This document shows positions 52,533-63,388 of a stretch of DNA of 64,000 bases, piece by piece. A program made the position numbers and the translations under genes. Under the pieces are notes generated by a model. The model ran no database searches. It was not told the DNA's origin and saw only the letters and a list, made by a program, of their open reading frames with translations. The DNA comes from an uncultured Eubacteriales bacterium (GTDB taxonomy: Bacteria > Bacillota > Clostridia > Saccharofermentanales > UBA5734), in contig CAILLO010000077.1 in assembly GCA_903835065.1 (NCBI GenBank), positions 131,807 through 195,806 of the forward strand, written 5' to 3'. How positions within the stretch are numbered: the stretch's first letter is position 1; every line of letters begins with the position of its first letter.

Positions 52533-53024
52533 CTATTCGCCGCGCTCGGGGCGCGCGATCTTGATCACCTTGTACTTGATCGTGCCGCTCGGGGCGTGGA
52601 CCTCGACGACCTGGCCCTTCTTCTTGCCGATGATCGCGGCGCCCACGGGGGAGTCGCTCGAGATCTTGTTCGAGAAGATATCCTCTTCCTTCGCGGAGAC
52701 GAGCATGTACTCGGCCTCCTCGCCGCTGGACTCCTCGCGGATCTTGACCATCGCGCCGATCGTGACCTTCTGGACGCTGATATCCTCGTCGTCGATCACC
52801 TTGGCGTGCTTGAGGATCCCCTCGATCTCGGAAATCCGGGCTTCGTTCTCCGCCTGGGCGGTCTTGGCGTCGTCGTACTCGGAATTCTCGGAGATATCGC
52901 CGAAGGAGAGCGCCTGCTTGATCCGGTCGGCGATCTCGTTGCGGCCTTCGCCCTTGCGGCGGTCGAGCTCGTCCTCGAGCTTTCGGATGCCCTCGTAGGT
53001 CATCTCGTAGATCTTGTGGTCCAT
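52533..53024 (-). CDS. greA: Transcription elongation factor GreA
   Basis: MTYEGIRKLEDELDRRKGEGRNEIADRIKQALSFGDISENSEYDDAKTAQAENEARI; SPVGAAIIGKKKGQVVEVHAPSG. Confidence 0.95.
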   Translation of the reverse strand: MDHKIYEMTYEGIRKLEDELDRRKGEGRNEIADRIKQALSFGDISENSEYDDAKTAQAENEARISEIEGILKHAKVIDDEDISVQKVTIGAMVKIREESSGEEAEYMLVSAKEEDIFSNKISSDSPVGAAIIGKKKGQVVEVHAPSGTIKYKVIKIARPERGE

Positions 53025-53114
53025 GTCGTTCCGGCTCCTTTCGGTGCGTGGGTCCGTCGTTTTCGGAATTTAGATTATACCACAGCGGCGGGCCTGCGAG
53101 GCGCGTCGGACGCC

Positions 53115-54623
53115 CTACGAGCGCCGTTCGCTGTCCTTGAGGATCACGTCGTGCGCGCCGCCCTCGACGATGCTCGTCGAGGAGACGACGACCAGGCGCG
53201 CCCGCTCACGGAATTCGGCGAGGTCGCCCGCGCCGCAACTGGTCAGGGTGGCACGCACCTTGGCCATCGTGGCGTCCAGGTTGTCCTTGAGCTTGCCGGC
53301 GTACGACACGTAGGAGTCGACGCCTTCCTCGAAGGCCATCTTGCCGCCCTCGCCGCCGTCGTCGTAGCGCTGCCAGTTGCGCGCGCGGTTGGAGCCCTCG
53401 CCCCAGTACTCCTTGACGTACGAGCCGTTCACGAGCAGCTTCCTCGTCGGACTCTCGTCGAAGCGGGCGAAATAGCGGCCGAGCATCATGAAATCCGCGC
53501 CCATGGCGAGTGCGAGGGTCATGTGGTAGTCGTGGACGATGCCGCCGTCGGAGCAGATCGGCACATAGATCCCGGTCTTCTGGAAATGGGCGTCGCGGGC
53601 GGCGGCCACTTCGAGGACGGCGGAGGCCTGGCCGCGGCCGATGCCCTTCTGCTCGCGCGTGATGCAGATCGAGCCGCCGCCGATGCCGACCTTGACGAAG
53701 TCGGCGCCCGCGTCGACGAGGTACTGGAAGCCCTCGGCGTCGACGACGTTGCCGGCGCCGATCTTCACGGTGTCGCCGTAGCGGGAGCGGATCCACGACA
53801 GGGTCTCCCGCTGCCACTCGCTGAACCCGTCGGAGGAGTCGATGCAGAGGACGTCGGCGCCTGCGCCGATCAGGGCGGGCACGCGCTCGGTGTAGTCGCG
53901 GGTGTTGATGCCGGCGCCGGTGATCAGGCGCTTGTCGGCGTCGAGCAGTTCTTCGGGGTTCTCCTTGTGCTCGTCGTAGTCCTTGCGGAAGACCATCCCG
54001 ACGAGGTGGCGGTCCTGGGTGATGATCGGGAGCTGGTTGATCTTGTGGTCCCAGATCAGGTCGTTGGCCTCGGACAGGCCGATGCCCTCGTAGGCGAAGA
54101 CCAGGTGGTCGAACGACGTCATGAAGGTGCGGACCTTCGTGTCCGTCGGCGTGCGGCTGGCGCGGTAGTCGCGGCTGGTCACGATGCCGAGCAGGATGCC
54201 GCCCGGCGTGCCGTCGTCGGTGATTGCGATCGTGGAGTGCCCGGTGCGCTGCTTGAGGGCGACGACGTCGGCCAGCGTGTGCTCCGGCGTGAGGTTCGAG
54301 TCGCTCGACACGAAGCCCGCCTTGTAGCGTTTGACGCGGGAGACCATACCGGCCTGGCGGTCGATCGGCTGCGAAGCGTACAGGAAGGAGATGCCGCCCG
54401 AGCGGGCGAGGGCGATGGCCATCCCGTCGTCGGAGACGGACTGCATGATCGCGGAGGCGACGGGGAGGTTGATCGTCAGCGGGGACTCCTCGCGGCCCTT
54501 GCGGTACTTCGCGACCGCGGCGCGCAGGTCGACGCGGTCGGGGGAACTGGTCTTCGGAGTCAGGTTCGGCAACAGCAGGTATTCGCTGAAGGTGCGCGAA
54601 GTGCCGTCGAGGATCGTCGCCAT
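53115..54623 (-). CDS. guaB: IMP dehydrogenase (CBS-containing, divergent active-site loop)
   Basis: [57 protein letters not shown]-domain insert. Confidence 0.9.
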   Translation of the reverse strand: MATILDGTSRTFSEYLLLPNLTPKTSSPDRVDLRAAVAKYRKGREESPLTINLPVASAIMQSVSDDGMAIALARSGGISFLYASQPIDRQAGMVSRVKRYKAGFVSSDSNLTPEHTLADVVALKQRTGHSTIAITDDGTPGGILLGIVTSRDYRASRTPTDTKVRTFMTSFDHLVFAYEGIGLSEANDLIWDHKINQLPIITQDRHLVGMVFRKDYDEHKENPEELLDADKRLITGAGINTRDYTERVPALIGAGADVLCIDSSDGFSEWQRETLSWIRSRYGDTVKIGAGNVVDAEGFQYLVDAGADFVKVGIGGGSICITREQKGIGRGQASAVLEVAAARDAHFQKTGIYVPICSDGGIVHDYHMTLALAMGADFMMLGRYFARFDESPTRKLLVNGSYVKEYWGEGSNRARNWQRYDDGGEGGKMAFEEGVDSYVSYAGKLKDNLDATMAKVRATLTSCGAGDLAEFRERARLVVVSSTSIVEGGAHDVILKDSERRS

Positions 54624-54625
54624 GT

Positions 54626-56260
54626 TCAATCCACCTGCCTTCTCCGGTCGGAACCGGGGCTGCGCGTGCGCTCGGACGCCGCGCGGACGAAGTCGAGGAA
54701 CAGCGGGTGCGGGCGGAACGGCCGCGAGCGGAACTCGGGGTGGTAGATCGTGCCGACGTACCAGGGGTGCCCGGCGAGTTCGACGGCGTCGACGAGGCCG
54801 TCGAAGCCGGAGGGGCCGGAGACGATCAGGCCGCAGGCCTCGAGACGGTCGCGGCAGGCTTCCGCGAGCTCCCAGCGGTGATGGTGGCGCTCGCCGACTT
54901 CAGTCGCACCGTAGGCGGCGGCCAGGCGCGTGCCGGGCAAGACGCGGGTCGTCCAGGCGCCTCGGCGCATCGGTTTTTCGCCCTCGGGGCGGGCCGGCGC
55001 GTCGGGCAGCACGAACACGGGCGTGCACGCCGCCTCGGATTCGGTCGAATGGGCGTCCGGCAGACCGGCGAGTCCGCGGGCGATTTCGACGACCGCCATC
55101 TGCATGCCGAGTCCGATGCCGAAGAACGGCACCTGCTTTTCGCGGGCGTAGCGGGCGGCGGAGATCATGCCCTCCATCCCGCGAGGGCCGAAGCCGCCGG
55201 GGACGAGGATTCCGTCGACATCGTCGAGCAGACTCGCGGCCGGCAACCGTTCGAGGTCCTCGGCGGCGACGCGCACGAGCTCGACCTTGAGCCCGAGGCG
55301 CACGCCGGCGTGCTCGAAGGCCTCCGTGACGCTCAGATAGGCGTCGTACAGGTTCGTGTACTTCCCGACCAGCGCGACGCGGACGGTGCGGACCGCGGCG
55401 CGGCGGCGTTCGGAGTAGGTCTGCCAGGCCTCGAGGTCCGGCTCGACGATCTGGGCGATGCCCAGCCGATTGCACAGCGCGCGGCCCAGACCTTCCGCCT
55501 CGAGCGCCATCGGGACGTCGTAGAGGGAGTCCTGGTCGAGGTTCTGGAAGACGCACTCGGCCTCGACGTTGCAGTAGAGGGCGAGTTTGGCCTTGACGGA
55601 CGCGTCGATCGGCGCCTCGGTGCGGCAGACCAGGATGTCGGGCTGGATGCCGAGCGACAGCAGGGTGTGCACGCTGTGCTGGGTCGGCTTGGTCTTGATC
55701 TCCCCGGCCATCCGAAGGTAGGGGATCAGGCTGACGTGGACGAACGCCACGTTCTCCCGGCCGAGCTCGAAACTCACCTGCCGGATCGCCTCCAGGTAGG
55801 AGAGGCTCTCCATGTCGCCGACCGTGCCGCCGACCTCGGTGATCACGATGTCGCATTCGCCCTCGTCCGCCGTGCGGAAGACGAACTCGCGGATCTCGTT
55901 GACGACGTGCGGGACGACCTGGACGGTCGTGCCCATGAACCCGCCGCGGCGCTCCTTCTTGATCAGGGACCAGTAGATGCGGCCGGCGGAGATGCTGTTT
56001 CGGTGGTCGAGGTCGACGCCCGTGAATCGCTCGTAGTGGCCGATGTCGATGTCGGTCTCGGCACCGTCCTCGGTCACGAAGATCTCGCCATGAGAGACGG
56101 GGCTCATCAGCCCCGAGTCGACGTTGATATAGGGGTCGAGCTTCTGGTTCAGGACGCGCAGCCCGCGCGCCTTGAGCAGGGCTCCGATCGAAGCCGCCGT
56201 GACGCCCTTCCCGACTCCGGAAACGACTCCACCCGTGACGAAGATGAACTTCGGCGACAT
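54626..56260 (-). CDS. pyrG: CTP synthase with altered glutaminase nucleophile
   Basis: [74 protein letters not shown]; GATase motif reads [15 protein letters not shown] retained. Confidence 0.96.
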   Translation of the reverse strand: MSPKFIFVTGGVVSGVGKGVTAASIGALLKARGLRVLNQKLDPYINVDSGLMSPVSHGEIFVTEDGAETDIDIGHYERFTGVDLDHRNSISAGRIYWSLIKKERRGGFMGTTVQVVPHVVNEIREFVFRTADEGECDIVITEVGGTVGDMESLSYLEAIRQVSFELGRENVAFVHVSLIPYLRMAGEIKTKPTQHSVHTLLSLGIQPDILVCRTEAPIDASVKAKLALYCNVEAECVFQNLDQDSLYDVPMALEAEGLGRALCNRLGIAQIVEPDLEAWQTYSERRRAAVRTVRVALVGKYTNLYDAYLSVTEAFEHAGVRLGLKVELVRVAAEDLERLPAASLLDDVDGILVPGGFGPRGMEGMISAARYAREKQVPFFGIGLGMQMAVVEIARGLAGLPDAHSTESEAACTPVFVLPDAPARPEGEKPMRRGAWTTRVLPGTRLAAAYGATEVGERHHHRWELAEACRDRLEACGLIVSGPSGFDGLVDAVELAGHPWYVGTIYHPEFRSRPFRPHPLFLDFVRAASERTRSPGSDRRRQVD

Positions 56261-56353
56261 GCGAACCTCCCTTGGATGCTTGGTTTTCATAGTATTCTAG
56301 GATTCACCGGGATCGATGTCAACCGAGGCGTCGGGTGTCCCGGTCCCGACGGG

Positions 56354-56902
56354 TCATCCGAAGAGGCGGACGAGGACCGCGACCAGCAGGGGAACGCCGA
56401 CCAGCAGGACCAGCAGGACCATCCAGAAATTCGTGTCCTTCTTCTCCCCGGGCCTCGTCTCGTCGGCATACACGGAACTCTCGTCGACGGTCACGAGGCC
56501 GTCGTCCTCATCCCCGAGCCCGTCGTCCTCGTCCTCGTCGTCGGCTTCGTCGTCGGCTTCGTCGTCGGCATCGTCGGCCTCCTCGAAGTCGCCGGTCTCG
56601 AGCAGATTCCGCGCGGCCGCCTCGGACAGCGGACGCGCCGCCAGCAGTTTCGTCGCCGTTTCGAGGTCGGACTCGGCGACGTCGATCTCGATGCCGAACT
56701 TGTTCGAACCGAGCACGACGCTCATGTAGGCGCCGACGCCCACGTTGCGGCTGCGGGACGGGATCCCGCAGGACTCGAGCATCGACCGGATCACACCGGC
56801 CTCGAACTCGTCGCCCGCTGTGGCGAGGAAGACGGGCTTCTCCAGGTCTTGCTGCTTCGGGAGCCCGAAGGAGCGGCGGTCGTTCTCGTCGGACATGGTC
56901 AT
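56354..56902 (-). CDS. DUF2007-like protein with acidic linker and C-terminal TM helix
   Basis: VFLATAGDEFEAGVIRSMLESCGIPSRSRNVGVGAYMSVVLGSNKFGIEIDVAESDLETATKLLA; EEADDADDEADDEADDEDEDDG; TM WMVLLVLLVGVPLLVAVLVRLF. Confidence 0.75.
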   Translation of the reverse strand: MTMSDENDRRSFGLPKQQDLEKPVFLATAGDEFEAGVIRSMLESCGIPSRSRNVGVGAYMSVVLGSNKFGIEIDVAESDLETATKLLAARPLSEAAARNLLETGDFEEADDADDEADDEADDEDEDDGLGDEDDGLVTVDESSVYADETRPGEKKDTNFWMVLLVLLVGVPLLVAVLVRLFG

Positions 56903-57363
56903 GCCTCCGGGGAGCGCGTCGCGCCCCCTGCGTGACGGAACGTCACGTCGAGCCGCGCGTTCGTGGGTTCGCGGCTGTTCAGTTCCACGGAATAGCCCAG
57001 GTGCACTTCTCCGCCGCGGTCGGACAGGCCGGCCCGGACGGCGTTGGTGTAGATGTCGACGTCGAGGACGCCGTACGGGAGCTCCATGCGCGTCACGTGC
57101 CGCCGTCCCTCGACGAAGGTCACCCGCATGTGGGTGGAGCCGGTGCGAATCAGCGAGACCGTGCCCGGGTCGTCCACGCGGATCGTCGTGGTCGTCCCCT
57201 CGAGACCGGTCGCCTCGGATTCCTTGTAGCGGAGGAACCAGGCGTCGTCCTTGCGGTACAGGATCCCTTCCGTCACGAGTTCCATCGTGTCGGAGGTGGC
57301 GGTCCCTTCCCACTGCGAACCACGGATCGTGAGGATCACGGGCGTACCGTCGTTCATCGGCAT
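56899..57363 (-). CDS. DUF1934-family beta-barrel protein
   Basis: TPVILTIRGSQWEGTATSDTMELVTEGILYRKDDAWFLRYKESEATGLEGTTTTIRV...PYGVLDVDIYTNAV. Confidence 0.82.
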   Translation of the reverse strand: MPMNDGTPVILTIRGSQWEGTATSDTMELVTEGILYRKDDAWFLRYKESEATGLEGTTTTIRVDDPGTVSLIRTGSTHMRVTFVEGRRHVTRMELPYGVLDVDIYTNAVRAGLSDRGGEVHLGYSVELNSREPTNARLDVTFRHAGGATRSPEA

Positions 57364-58199
57364 CAGAACCTCTCGATCTCCACCTTGTGCGCCTCGGCGA
57401 TCTCCTTGCGCAGGAACGCGCCGCCGAGCTGACGGAATCGCTCCGCGCTGTCGCTGGTGTAGAAGACATGCCGGGCGGTGTGGCCTTCGACACGCGGGGG
57501 CTCGCCGAGACCGGCCAGCGCCAGGCGGGACCGGGTGGCGCGCGCGACTTCGGTCGCCGAGTCGATCAGCGCGACGGACGGCCCCATCGCCTCGGAGATG
57601 ACCTTCTTGAGCAGCGGATAGTGCGTGCAGCCGAGCACGAGCGTGTCGATGCCGGCCTTGCGCAGGGGCGCGAGGTACTCGACGGCGACGCGGCGGGCGA
57701 TGTCGTTCTCCCACCAGCCCTCTTCGGCGAGGCCGACGAACAGCGGACAGGCCTGCTGGTGGATCACGACGCCGAGCGGTGTCAGCGTCTCGACGGCGCG
57801 CAGGTACACGCCGCTGTCGACCGTCGCCTGGGTGCCGATGATGCCGATGCGGCCGTTGCGCGTCGCCTGCGCCGCCGCCATCGCGCCCGGGCCGATCACT
57901 TCGAGGACGGGGATGCCGGCCTCCGCGCGGATTTCGTCGAAGGCATGGGCGCTGGCCGTGTTGCAGGCGATCACGAGCGCCTTGATGCGGTGCTCGAGCA
58001 GGAAGCGCATGTCCTGCAGGGCGAACTTGACGATCGTGTCGTGGGACTTCGTGCCGTAGGGGGCTCGGCCGCTGTCGCCGAAATAGACGGTGTCCTCGTC
58101 GGGCAGCTGTCGCTCGATCTCCTGGAGAACGGTGAGGCCGCCCAGGCCGGAGTCGAAGATACCGATCGGGGCGCGGGACGACGCGTCGTCGGGGGTCAC
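57363..58199 (-). CDS. murI: Glutamate racemase
   Basis: PIGIFDSGLGGLTVLQEI; YFGDSGRAPYGTKS; ALVIACNTASAHAFDEIR; TLVLGCTHYPLLKKVI. Confidence 0.96.
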   Translation of the reverse strand: MTPDDASSRAPIGIFDSGLGGLTVLQEIERQLPDEDTVYFGDSGRAPYGTKSHDTIVKFALQDMRFLLEHRIKALVIACNTASAHAFDEIRAEAGIPVLEVIGPGAMAAAQATRNGRIGIIGTQATVDSGVYLRAVETLTPLGVVIHQQACPLFVGLAEEGWWENDIARRVAVEYLAPLRKAGIDTLVLGCTHYPLLKKVISEAMGPSVALIDSATEVARATRSRLALAGLGEPPRVEGHTARHVFYTSDSAERFRQLGGAFLRKEIAEAHKVEIERF

Positions 58200-59302
58200 A
58201 GGAGCTCCCTCCGGCGCCGGGCCTTCTTATCCTCGACGGCGAGGCGCACGAGTCGCGTCACCAGCTTGTCGAGCGGGAGGCCGGTCGCCTCCCAGGCCTT
58301 CGGGAAGACGCTGATCGCCGTGAAGCCGGGCAGCGTGTTGATCTCGTTCAGGAAGACCTTGCCGGTCGTCGGGTCGAGGAAGAAGTCGACGCGGGAGAGG
58401 CCGGCGCAGCCCAGGGCCTTGTAGGCCCGGACGGCGAGGCGGCGGATGCGGGTCGAGACCTCCTCCGGCAGGGGGGCGGGGATCAGGACCTCGGCGTCGT
58501 CCGAATGGAAGTACTTCGCCTCGTAGTCGTAGTAGTCGACCCCGGCGGCGGTCCGGACCTCGCCGAGCACGGCCGCCTTCGGACGTTCGTTGCCGAGCAC
58601 GGCGCATTCGATCTCGCGGCAGCGGAGGTACTCCTCGACCACGACGGTCCGGTCGTACTCGCTGACGTCCTTCAGGGCCTTCGCGAGGGCGGGCAGGTCG
58701 TCGGCGCGCATCGTGCCGACGGAAGAGCCGCCGTTCGAGGGCTTGAGGAAGCAGGGCAGCCCGACCTTGCCGGCGACCCGGAGGGCGGTCCTGTCCGCGT
58801 CGCGGTGGATCTCGGCGCGGGTCGCCCAGGTGTAGCGGCACTGCGGGATACGGGCCTCGTGGAAGAGGCGCTTCGCGAAGAGCTTGTCCATGCATGCGGC
58901 CGAGGCGAAGACGCCGCAGCCGACGTAGGGGATGCCCGTCAGTTCGAGATATCCCTGGAGGGTGCCGTCCTCGCAGTTGATGCCGTGTACGGCCGGGAAG
59001 ACCGCGTCGACGTCGCAGCCGGCCACGGAGCGCAGGAAATCGCCGGGACGGACGCCCAGCGGGCCGCCATGCAGCAGCGAGGGATATCCGTACTCGACCA
59101 GGCCCTGCTCCCAGGTGCAGTCGCGGATCGATTCATCGGAGCCCTCGTACCGGACCCAATTCCCGGACTTGGTGATGCCGATCCGGATCGTCTCGAATCC
59201 GGCGTCGCGCAGCGCCCTCGTGATGTTGTAGGCGGACCGGCCCGACACGAGATGTTCCGTCGAGACGCCCCCGAAGAGCACCGCCACCGTCCTGACCGCC
59301 AT
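58196..59302 (-). CDS. ddl: D-alanine--D-alanine ligase
   Basis: TVAVLFGGVSTEHLVS; FPAVHGINCEDGTLQGYLELTGIPYVGCG; DYYDYEAKYF; VFLNEINTLPGFTAISVFPKAWEATGL. Confidence 0.95.
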   Translation of the reverse strand: MAVRTVAVLFGGVSTEHLVSGRSAYNITRALRDAGFETIRIGITKSGNWVRYEGSDESIRDCTWEQGLVEYGYPSLLHGGPLGVRPGDFLRSVAGCDVDAVFPAVHGINCEDGTLQGYLELTGIPYVGCGVFASAACMDKLFAKRLFHEARIPQCRYTWATRAEIHRDADRTALRVAGKVGLPCFLKPSNGGSSVGTMRADDLPALAKALKDVSEYDRTVVVEEYLRCREIECAVLGNERPKAAVLGEVRTAAGVDYYDYEAKYFHSDDAEVLIPAPLPEEVSTRIRRLAVRAYKALGCAGLSRVDFFLDPTTGKVFLNEINTLPGFTAISVFPKAWEATGLPLDKLVTRLVRLAVEDKKARRRRELL

Positions 59303-59366
59303 TCCACCCATCCTTCCCGGGCCGTTTCGCGCGGCCCGCCCGGAGCCGTCCGGCTCCGTTCCCATT

Positions 59367-60314
59367 CTACCGCTTCGGCACGCGCACGGGAACCTTGCGC
59401 ACCTTGACGCCCACAGCCCAGGCCTCGACCTCGGCGGAGTCGACGGTGCCGACCTCGACGCGCACGGCGTTGGAGGCGGCGCACGCCATACCGAGCGCCA
59501 GGGTCTTCTTCCAGTTCCATTTCCGGTGCATCGCGAGCGCGATGCCGGCCGTCAGGCTGTCTCCGGATCCCACCGTGTTCACCGGGCGGATCGCGACCGG
59601 CGCGGCGTGCCAGGCGCCGTCGGGCGTCACGAGCAGCGCCCCCTTCGCACCCATCGAGACGACGGCGCGCGGAATGCCGAGCGCGCGAACGGCTGAGATG
59701 ATCTCGGCCTTCTGGCGGACCGGCTTGCCGTACAGGGCGGAGAGCTCGTCGAGGTTGGGCTTCACGAGTTCGGGCTTCTCGGCCAGCGCGGCCGCCAGCG
59801 GCACAGGGCTTGCGTCGACGATGCAACGGGCGCCCTTCGCGTGGGCGATCCGAATCATGCGCGCGTAGAGGTCGACGGGTGCGCCGACGGGCAGTCCCCC
59901 GGAGAGGACGACCAGGTCGCCGGTCTCGATCGTGTCCTCGAAATGGAACAGGAACTGGTTCAGGGAATCGGGGCCGACGGCCGGACCGGCCTCGGTGATC
60001 TGCGTTTCGCGGCCGCTCTCGCGGTCGAGCAGGTTGATCGTGGAGCGGGTCTCGCCCGCCAGGCCGGTCAGGTGCGTGCGGACGCCGACGTTCTGGAGTT
60101 CGCGGTGGAGGAACCGACCGGCGTCGCCGGCCGCGAACCCCAGCAGCAGGGGCTTCTCGCCCAGCTGGGCGAGCACGCGCGCGACGTTCACGCCCTTGCC
60201 GCCCGCCGTCACCGTCGGGTTCGATGTGCGGTGCAGCGTCCCCGGTGTCAGCCGGTCCAGCACGTAGTTCCGGTCGAGGGCGGGATTGGCGCATACCGCG
60301 ACGAGGCGTCCCAT
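59367..60314 (-). CDS. PfkB-family 1-phosphofructokinase-like sugar kinase
   Basis: CANPALDRNYVLDRLTPGTLHRTSNPTVTAGGKGVNVARVLAQLG; NTVGSGDSLTAGIALA. Confidence 0.9.
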   Translation of the reverse strand: MGRLVAVCANPALDRNYVLDRLTPGTLHRTSNPTVTAGGKGVNVARVLAQLGEKPLLLGFAAGDAGRFLHRELQNVGVRTHLTGLAGETRSTINLLDRESGRETQITEAGPAVGPDSLNQFLFHFEDTIETGDLVVLSGGLPVGAPVDLYARMIRIAHAKGARCIVDASPVPLAAALAEKPELVKPNLDELSALYGKPVRQKAEIISAVRALGIPRAVVSMGAKGALLVTPDGAWHAAPVAIRPVNTVGSGDSLTAGIALAMHRKWNWKKTLALGMACAASNAVRVEVGTVDSAEVEAWAVGVKVRKVPVRVPKR

Positions 60315-60444
60315 GTCCTTACCTCCATGATGTGCCGTTCGAGAGCCTTTGCGGAGATTATAGCACGCCGGCCCGGCAATCACGGTATAATGGGTGCGGA
60401 TCGAATGAGGAGAACGGCCCTGGATGGGGCGCATCGGAGGAACC

Positions 60445-61485
60445 ATGAAATCGTTCGTCGTCGAGGAGAGGATGGATGGCCGCAAGCTTGTGCGGGCCAT
60501 CTCCATGGCCTTCGAGAAGGTGCCCGTCGCGGCCGTGCAGCGCGCCCTGCGCCAGCGCGACGTCCGCGTGAACGGCGCGCGGGTCTCCGCGGACCGGGAG
60601 GTGTCGGCCGGCGACCGGATCGACGTCTATCTCGCCGACGCGATTCTCGAAGGCAAGGCCGTCCTGGCCGGCTCCGGGAAGGAATCGTCGCCTTCGCCCG
60701 ACGCCACGGCGCGCACCATGAAAGGCCGCCCGCCCTACCGCGTCGTGTACCGCGATGCGCGCCTGCTTCTGGTCGAAAAGAGCCCCGGGCTCGCAGTGCA
60801 CCCGGGCGAAGGCATTCCAGGGGGCACGCTCGTCGACCTCGTGCGCCAGGACTTCCACAATCCGCAGATCTCGCTGTGCCATCGTCTCGACCTCAACACG
60901 GGCGGCCTCGTGCTGCTCGCGTGCGACGCGGGTTCGCTCGCGGAGGCGCTCGAGGCGATGGAGAGCCGCCTGGTCGTCAAGCGCTACCGCGCCCTCGTGA
61001 AGGGTACGGTCGACCCGTCGCTGGGCCAGACCGTCGTCTGCGACGACGGCGTCAAGCGCGTCGAGCTGCACGCCTTCCTCGAGAAGCCCTCCGGCCGCGG
61101 GGTCTTCATCCATGACGAGCCCGGGGACGACGACCGCGACATCGTGACGCGCGTCCGCACGCTGCGGAGGTTCCATGGAACGGAAGCTGAAGGCGGCGAC
61201 TGGAGCGAGGTGGAGGTCGAGCTCGTGACCGGCCGCACGCACCAGATCCGCGCCCACCTCGCGCACCTCGGGAACCCGCTCCTGGGCGACGGCAAGTACG
61301 GCCGCAACAGCTACAACAAGCTCTTTAGAGCGAAGTCCGGCAAGCTCGTGCGCCAGCAGCTCTGGGCGGTCTCGCTGACCTTCTCCGACGAGGTCCGCGG
61401 GCCGTCGCTGGCCCCGCTGCGCGGCAAGGCCTTCACGATCGAACCGGACTACGACCTCGTGCTGCCGGCGGCCCCGCAGGAATAG
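60445..61485 (+). CDS. RluA-family pseudouridine synthase
   Basis: N-terminal S4-like region; CHRLDLNTGGLVLLACD; VELVTGRTHQIRAHLAHLGNPLLGDGKYG. Confidence 0.94.
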   Translation: MKSFVVEERMDGRKLVRAISMAFEKVPVAAVQRALRQRDVRVNGARVSADREVSAGDRIDVYLADAILEGKAVLAGSGKESSPSPDATARTMKGRPPYRVVYRDARLLLVEKSPGLAVHPGEGIPGGTLVDLVRQDFHNPQISLCHRLDLNTGGLVLLACDAGSLAEALEAMESRLVVKRYRALVKGTVDPSLGQTVVCDDGVKRVELHAFLEKPSGRGVFIHDEPGDDDRDIVTRVRTLRRFHGTEAEGGDWSEVEVELVTGRTHQIRAHLAHLGNPLLGDGKYGRNSYNKLFRAKSGKLVRQQLWAVSLTFSDEVRGPSLAPLRGKAFTIEPDYDLVLPAAPQE

Positions 61486-61514
61486 GTTCCGGTTCCGGGT
61501 CGGACGAAAAGGAA

Positions 61515-61542
61515 GAGGGACGGAGCGCGCGCTCCGTCCCTC
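61515..61542. terminator. Stem-loop terminator
   Basis: GAGGGACGGAGC-gcgc-GCTCCGTCCCTC between convergent genes. Confidence 0.7.
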
Positions 61543-61582
61543 TTCCCGTCTCCGGCCCGCGGGCGACGCGGCCGGGCCAGGG

Positions 61583-63301
61583 TCAGGCGCGCAGGGCCTC
61601 GCGCACGGCGGCGACGGCCTTGTCGACCGCCTCGCCGGGCGTCATCTCTGTGGGCTTCTCGGCGGTGCGCTCCTTGTATTCCACGATGCCGTCCGCGTAC
61701 TTGCGGCCGACCGTCACGCGCAGCGGGATGCCGAGCAGGTCGGCGTCCTTGAACTTCACGCCGGGCCGCTCGTCACGGTCGTCGAGCAGCACGTCGATCC
61801 CGGCCTCCTCGAGGCGGTAGTGGATATCCTTCGCCATCGCCATCTGGGCCGCGTCCGACGCCATGACGGGGACGACCGTCACGTGGTACGGCGCCACGGC
61901 GAGCGGCCACACGATGCCGTTCGCGTCGTGGTGCTGCTCGATCACGGCGGCCAGCGTGCGATTGACGCCGATGCCGTAGCAGCCCATCACCATCGCGTTC
62001 TCCGCGCCCGCCTCGTCGAGGTAGTTGCAGTGCAGGATCTTCGAGTACTTGGTGCCGAGCTTGAAGATGTGGCCGACCTCGATGCCGCGGCACTGGCCGA
62101 GCGGCCTGCCGCAGACGGGGCAGGCGTCGCCGGCCTCGACGGTGCGCAGGTCCGCGACCTTCGTCGGGACGAAGTCGCGGCCGACGTTGACGTTCTTGAG
62201 GTGCTGGTCGGTGTCGTTGGCGCCGACGACGAAGTTCTCCATCTCCGCGACCTCGAGGTCCGCGTAGAGCTCGATCCTCTCCTTCAGGCCGACCGGCCCG
62301 GCGAACCCGACCGCGGCGCCGGTGACGCGCTCGACGTCCTCGGGGGATGCCAGTTCGAGCTCGGTCGCGCCGACGAGGTTGTGGAACTTGGTCTCGTTGA
62401 GCTCGCGGTCCCCGCGGACCATCGCGGCGACGAGGCGGCCGTCGTCGGTCCGATAGACCAGGGTCTTCGCGAACTTCTTCGAGGTCGTGCCGAAGAACTT
62501 CATCAGGTCTTCGACCGTCTTCACGTTCGGCGTCGCGACGCGCTCGGCGGGCAGCAGGACGCCGGTCTTCGCCTCCGGCGCCGGCACGGCCGTCGCCTTC
62601 TCGTCGTTGGCCGCGTACCCGCAGGCGTCGCAGAAGGCCACGACGGCCTCGCCGACGTCCGACTTGACCATGAACTCCTGCGAGCCCGAGCCGCCCATGG
62701 CGCCCGAGTCCGCGTCGACCACGATGTAGTCGAGCGAGCAGCGGTCGAAGACGCGGCGATAGGCCCGGTACATCGCCTGATAGGAGACGTCGAGCCCGGC
62801 CTCGTCGCGGTCGAAGCTGTACGCGTCCTTCATGACGAACTCGCGGCTGCGCATCACGCCGAAGCGCGGACGCTTCTCGTCGCGGTACTTGTGCTGGATC
62901 TGGTAGAGGGTCAGGGGCAGGCCGCGGTACGAGTGGATCTCGTTGCGCACGGTCTCCGTGAAGGGCTCCTCGTGCGTCGGACCGAGGCAGAACTCGCGGC
63001 CGCCGCGGTCCTTCAGCCGGAACATCTCCGGGCCGAATACGCTCCAGCGCCCCGATTCCATGTAGGTCTCCGCGGGCAGGACGGCCGGCATGATCAGCTC
63101 CTGGGCGCCCGCGCGGTCCATCTCCTCGCGGACGATGCGCTCCACCTTGCGGAAGGCGCGGTAGCCGAGCGGCAGGAACGCATAGATGCCCGACGCGACC
63201 TTGCGCATCAGGCCCGCCCGCAGCATCAGCTGGTGGCTGGCGATCTCCGCTTCCGACGGGACTTCCCGCTGGGTGGGCAGGAACATTCTGGAGACGTACA
63301 T
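61583..63301 (-). CDS. proS: Proline--tRNA ligase (ProS type 1 with YbaK-like insertion)
   Basis: [93 protein letters not shown]. Confidence 0.97.
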   Translation of the reverse strand: MYVSRMFLPTQREVPSEAEIASHQLMLRAGLMRKVASGIYAFLPLGYRAFRKVERIVREEMDRAGAQELIMPAVLPAETYMESGRWSVFGPEMFRLKDRGGREFCLGPTHEEPFTETVRNEIHSYRGLPLTLYQIQHKYRDEKRPRFGVMRSREFVMKDAYSFDRDEAGLDVSYQAMYRAYRRVFDRCSLDYIVVDADSGAMGGSGSQEFMVKSDVGEAVVAFCDACGYAANDEKATAVPAPEAKTGVLLPAERVATPNVKTVEDLMKFFGTTSKKFAKTLVYRTDDGRLVAAMVRGDRELNETKFHNLVGATELELASPEDVERVTGAAVGFAGPVGLKERIELYADLEVAEMENFVVGANDTDQHLKNVNVGRDFVPTKVADLRTVEAGDACPVCGRPLGQCRGIEVGHIFKLGTKYSKILHCNYLDEAGAENAMVMGCYGIGVNRTLAAVIEQHHDANGIVWPLAVAPYHVTVVPVMASDAAQMAMAKDIHYRLEEAGIDVLLDDRDERPGVKFKDADLLGIPLRVTVGRKYADGIVEYKERTAEKPTEMTPGEAVDKAVAAVREALRA

Positions 63302-63318
63302 GGGTGCCTCGTTTCTCG

Positions 63319-63352
63319 AGGGCCGCTCCCCCTTCCGGGAAAGCGGCCCTCC
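63319..63352 (-). terminator. Stem-loop between proS and ppdK
   Basis: GAGGGCCGCT-N14-AGCGGCCCTC. Confidence 0.55.
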
Positions 63353-63388
63353 GATCGATCCTCCGGCGCTGGGCCGGACGCAGGGCGG

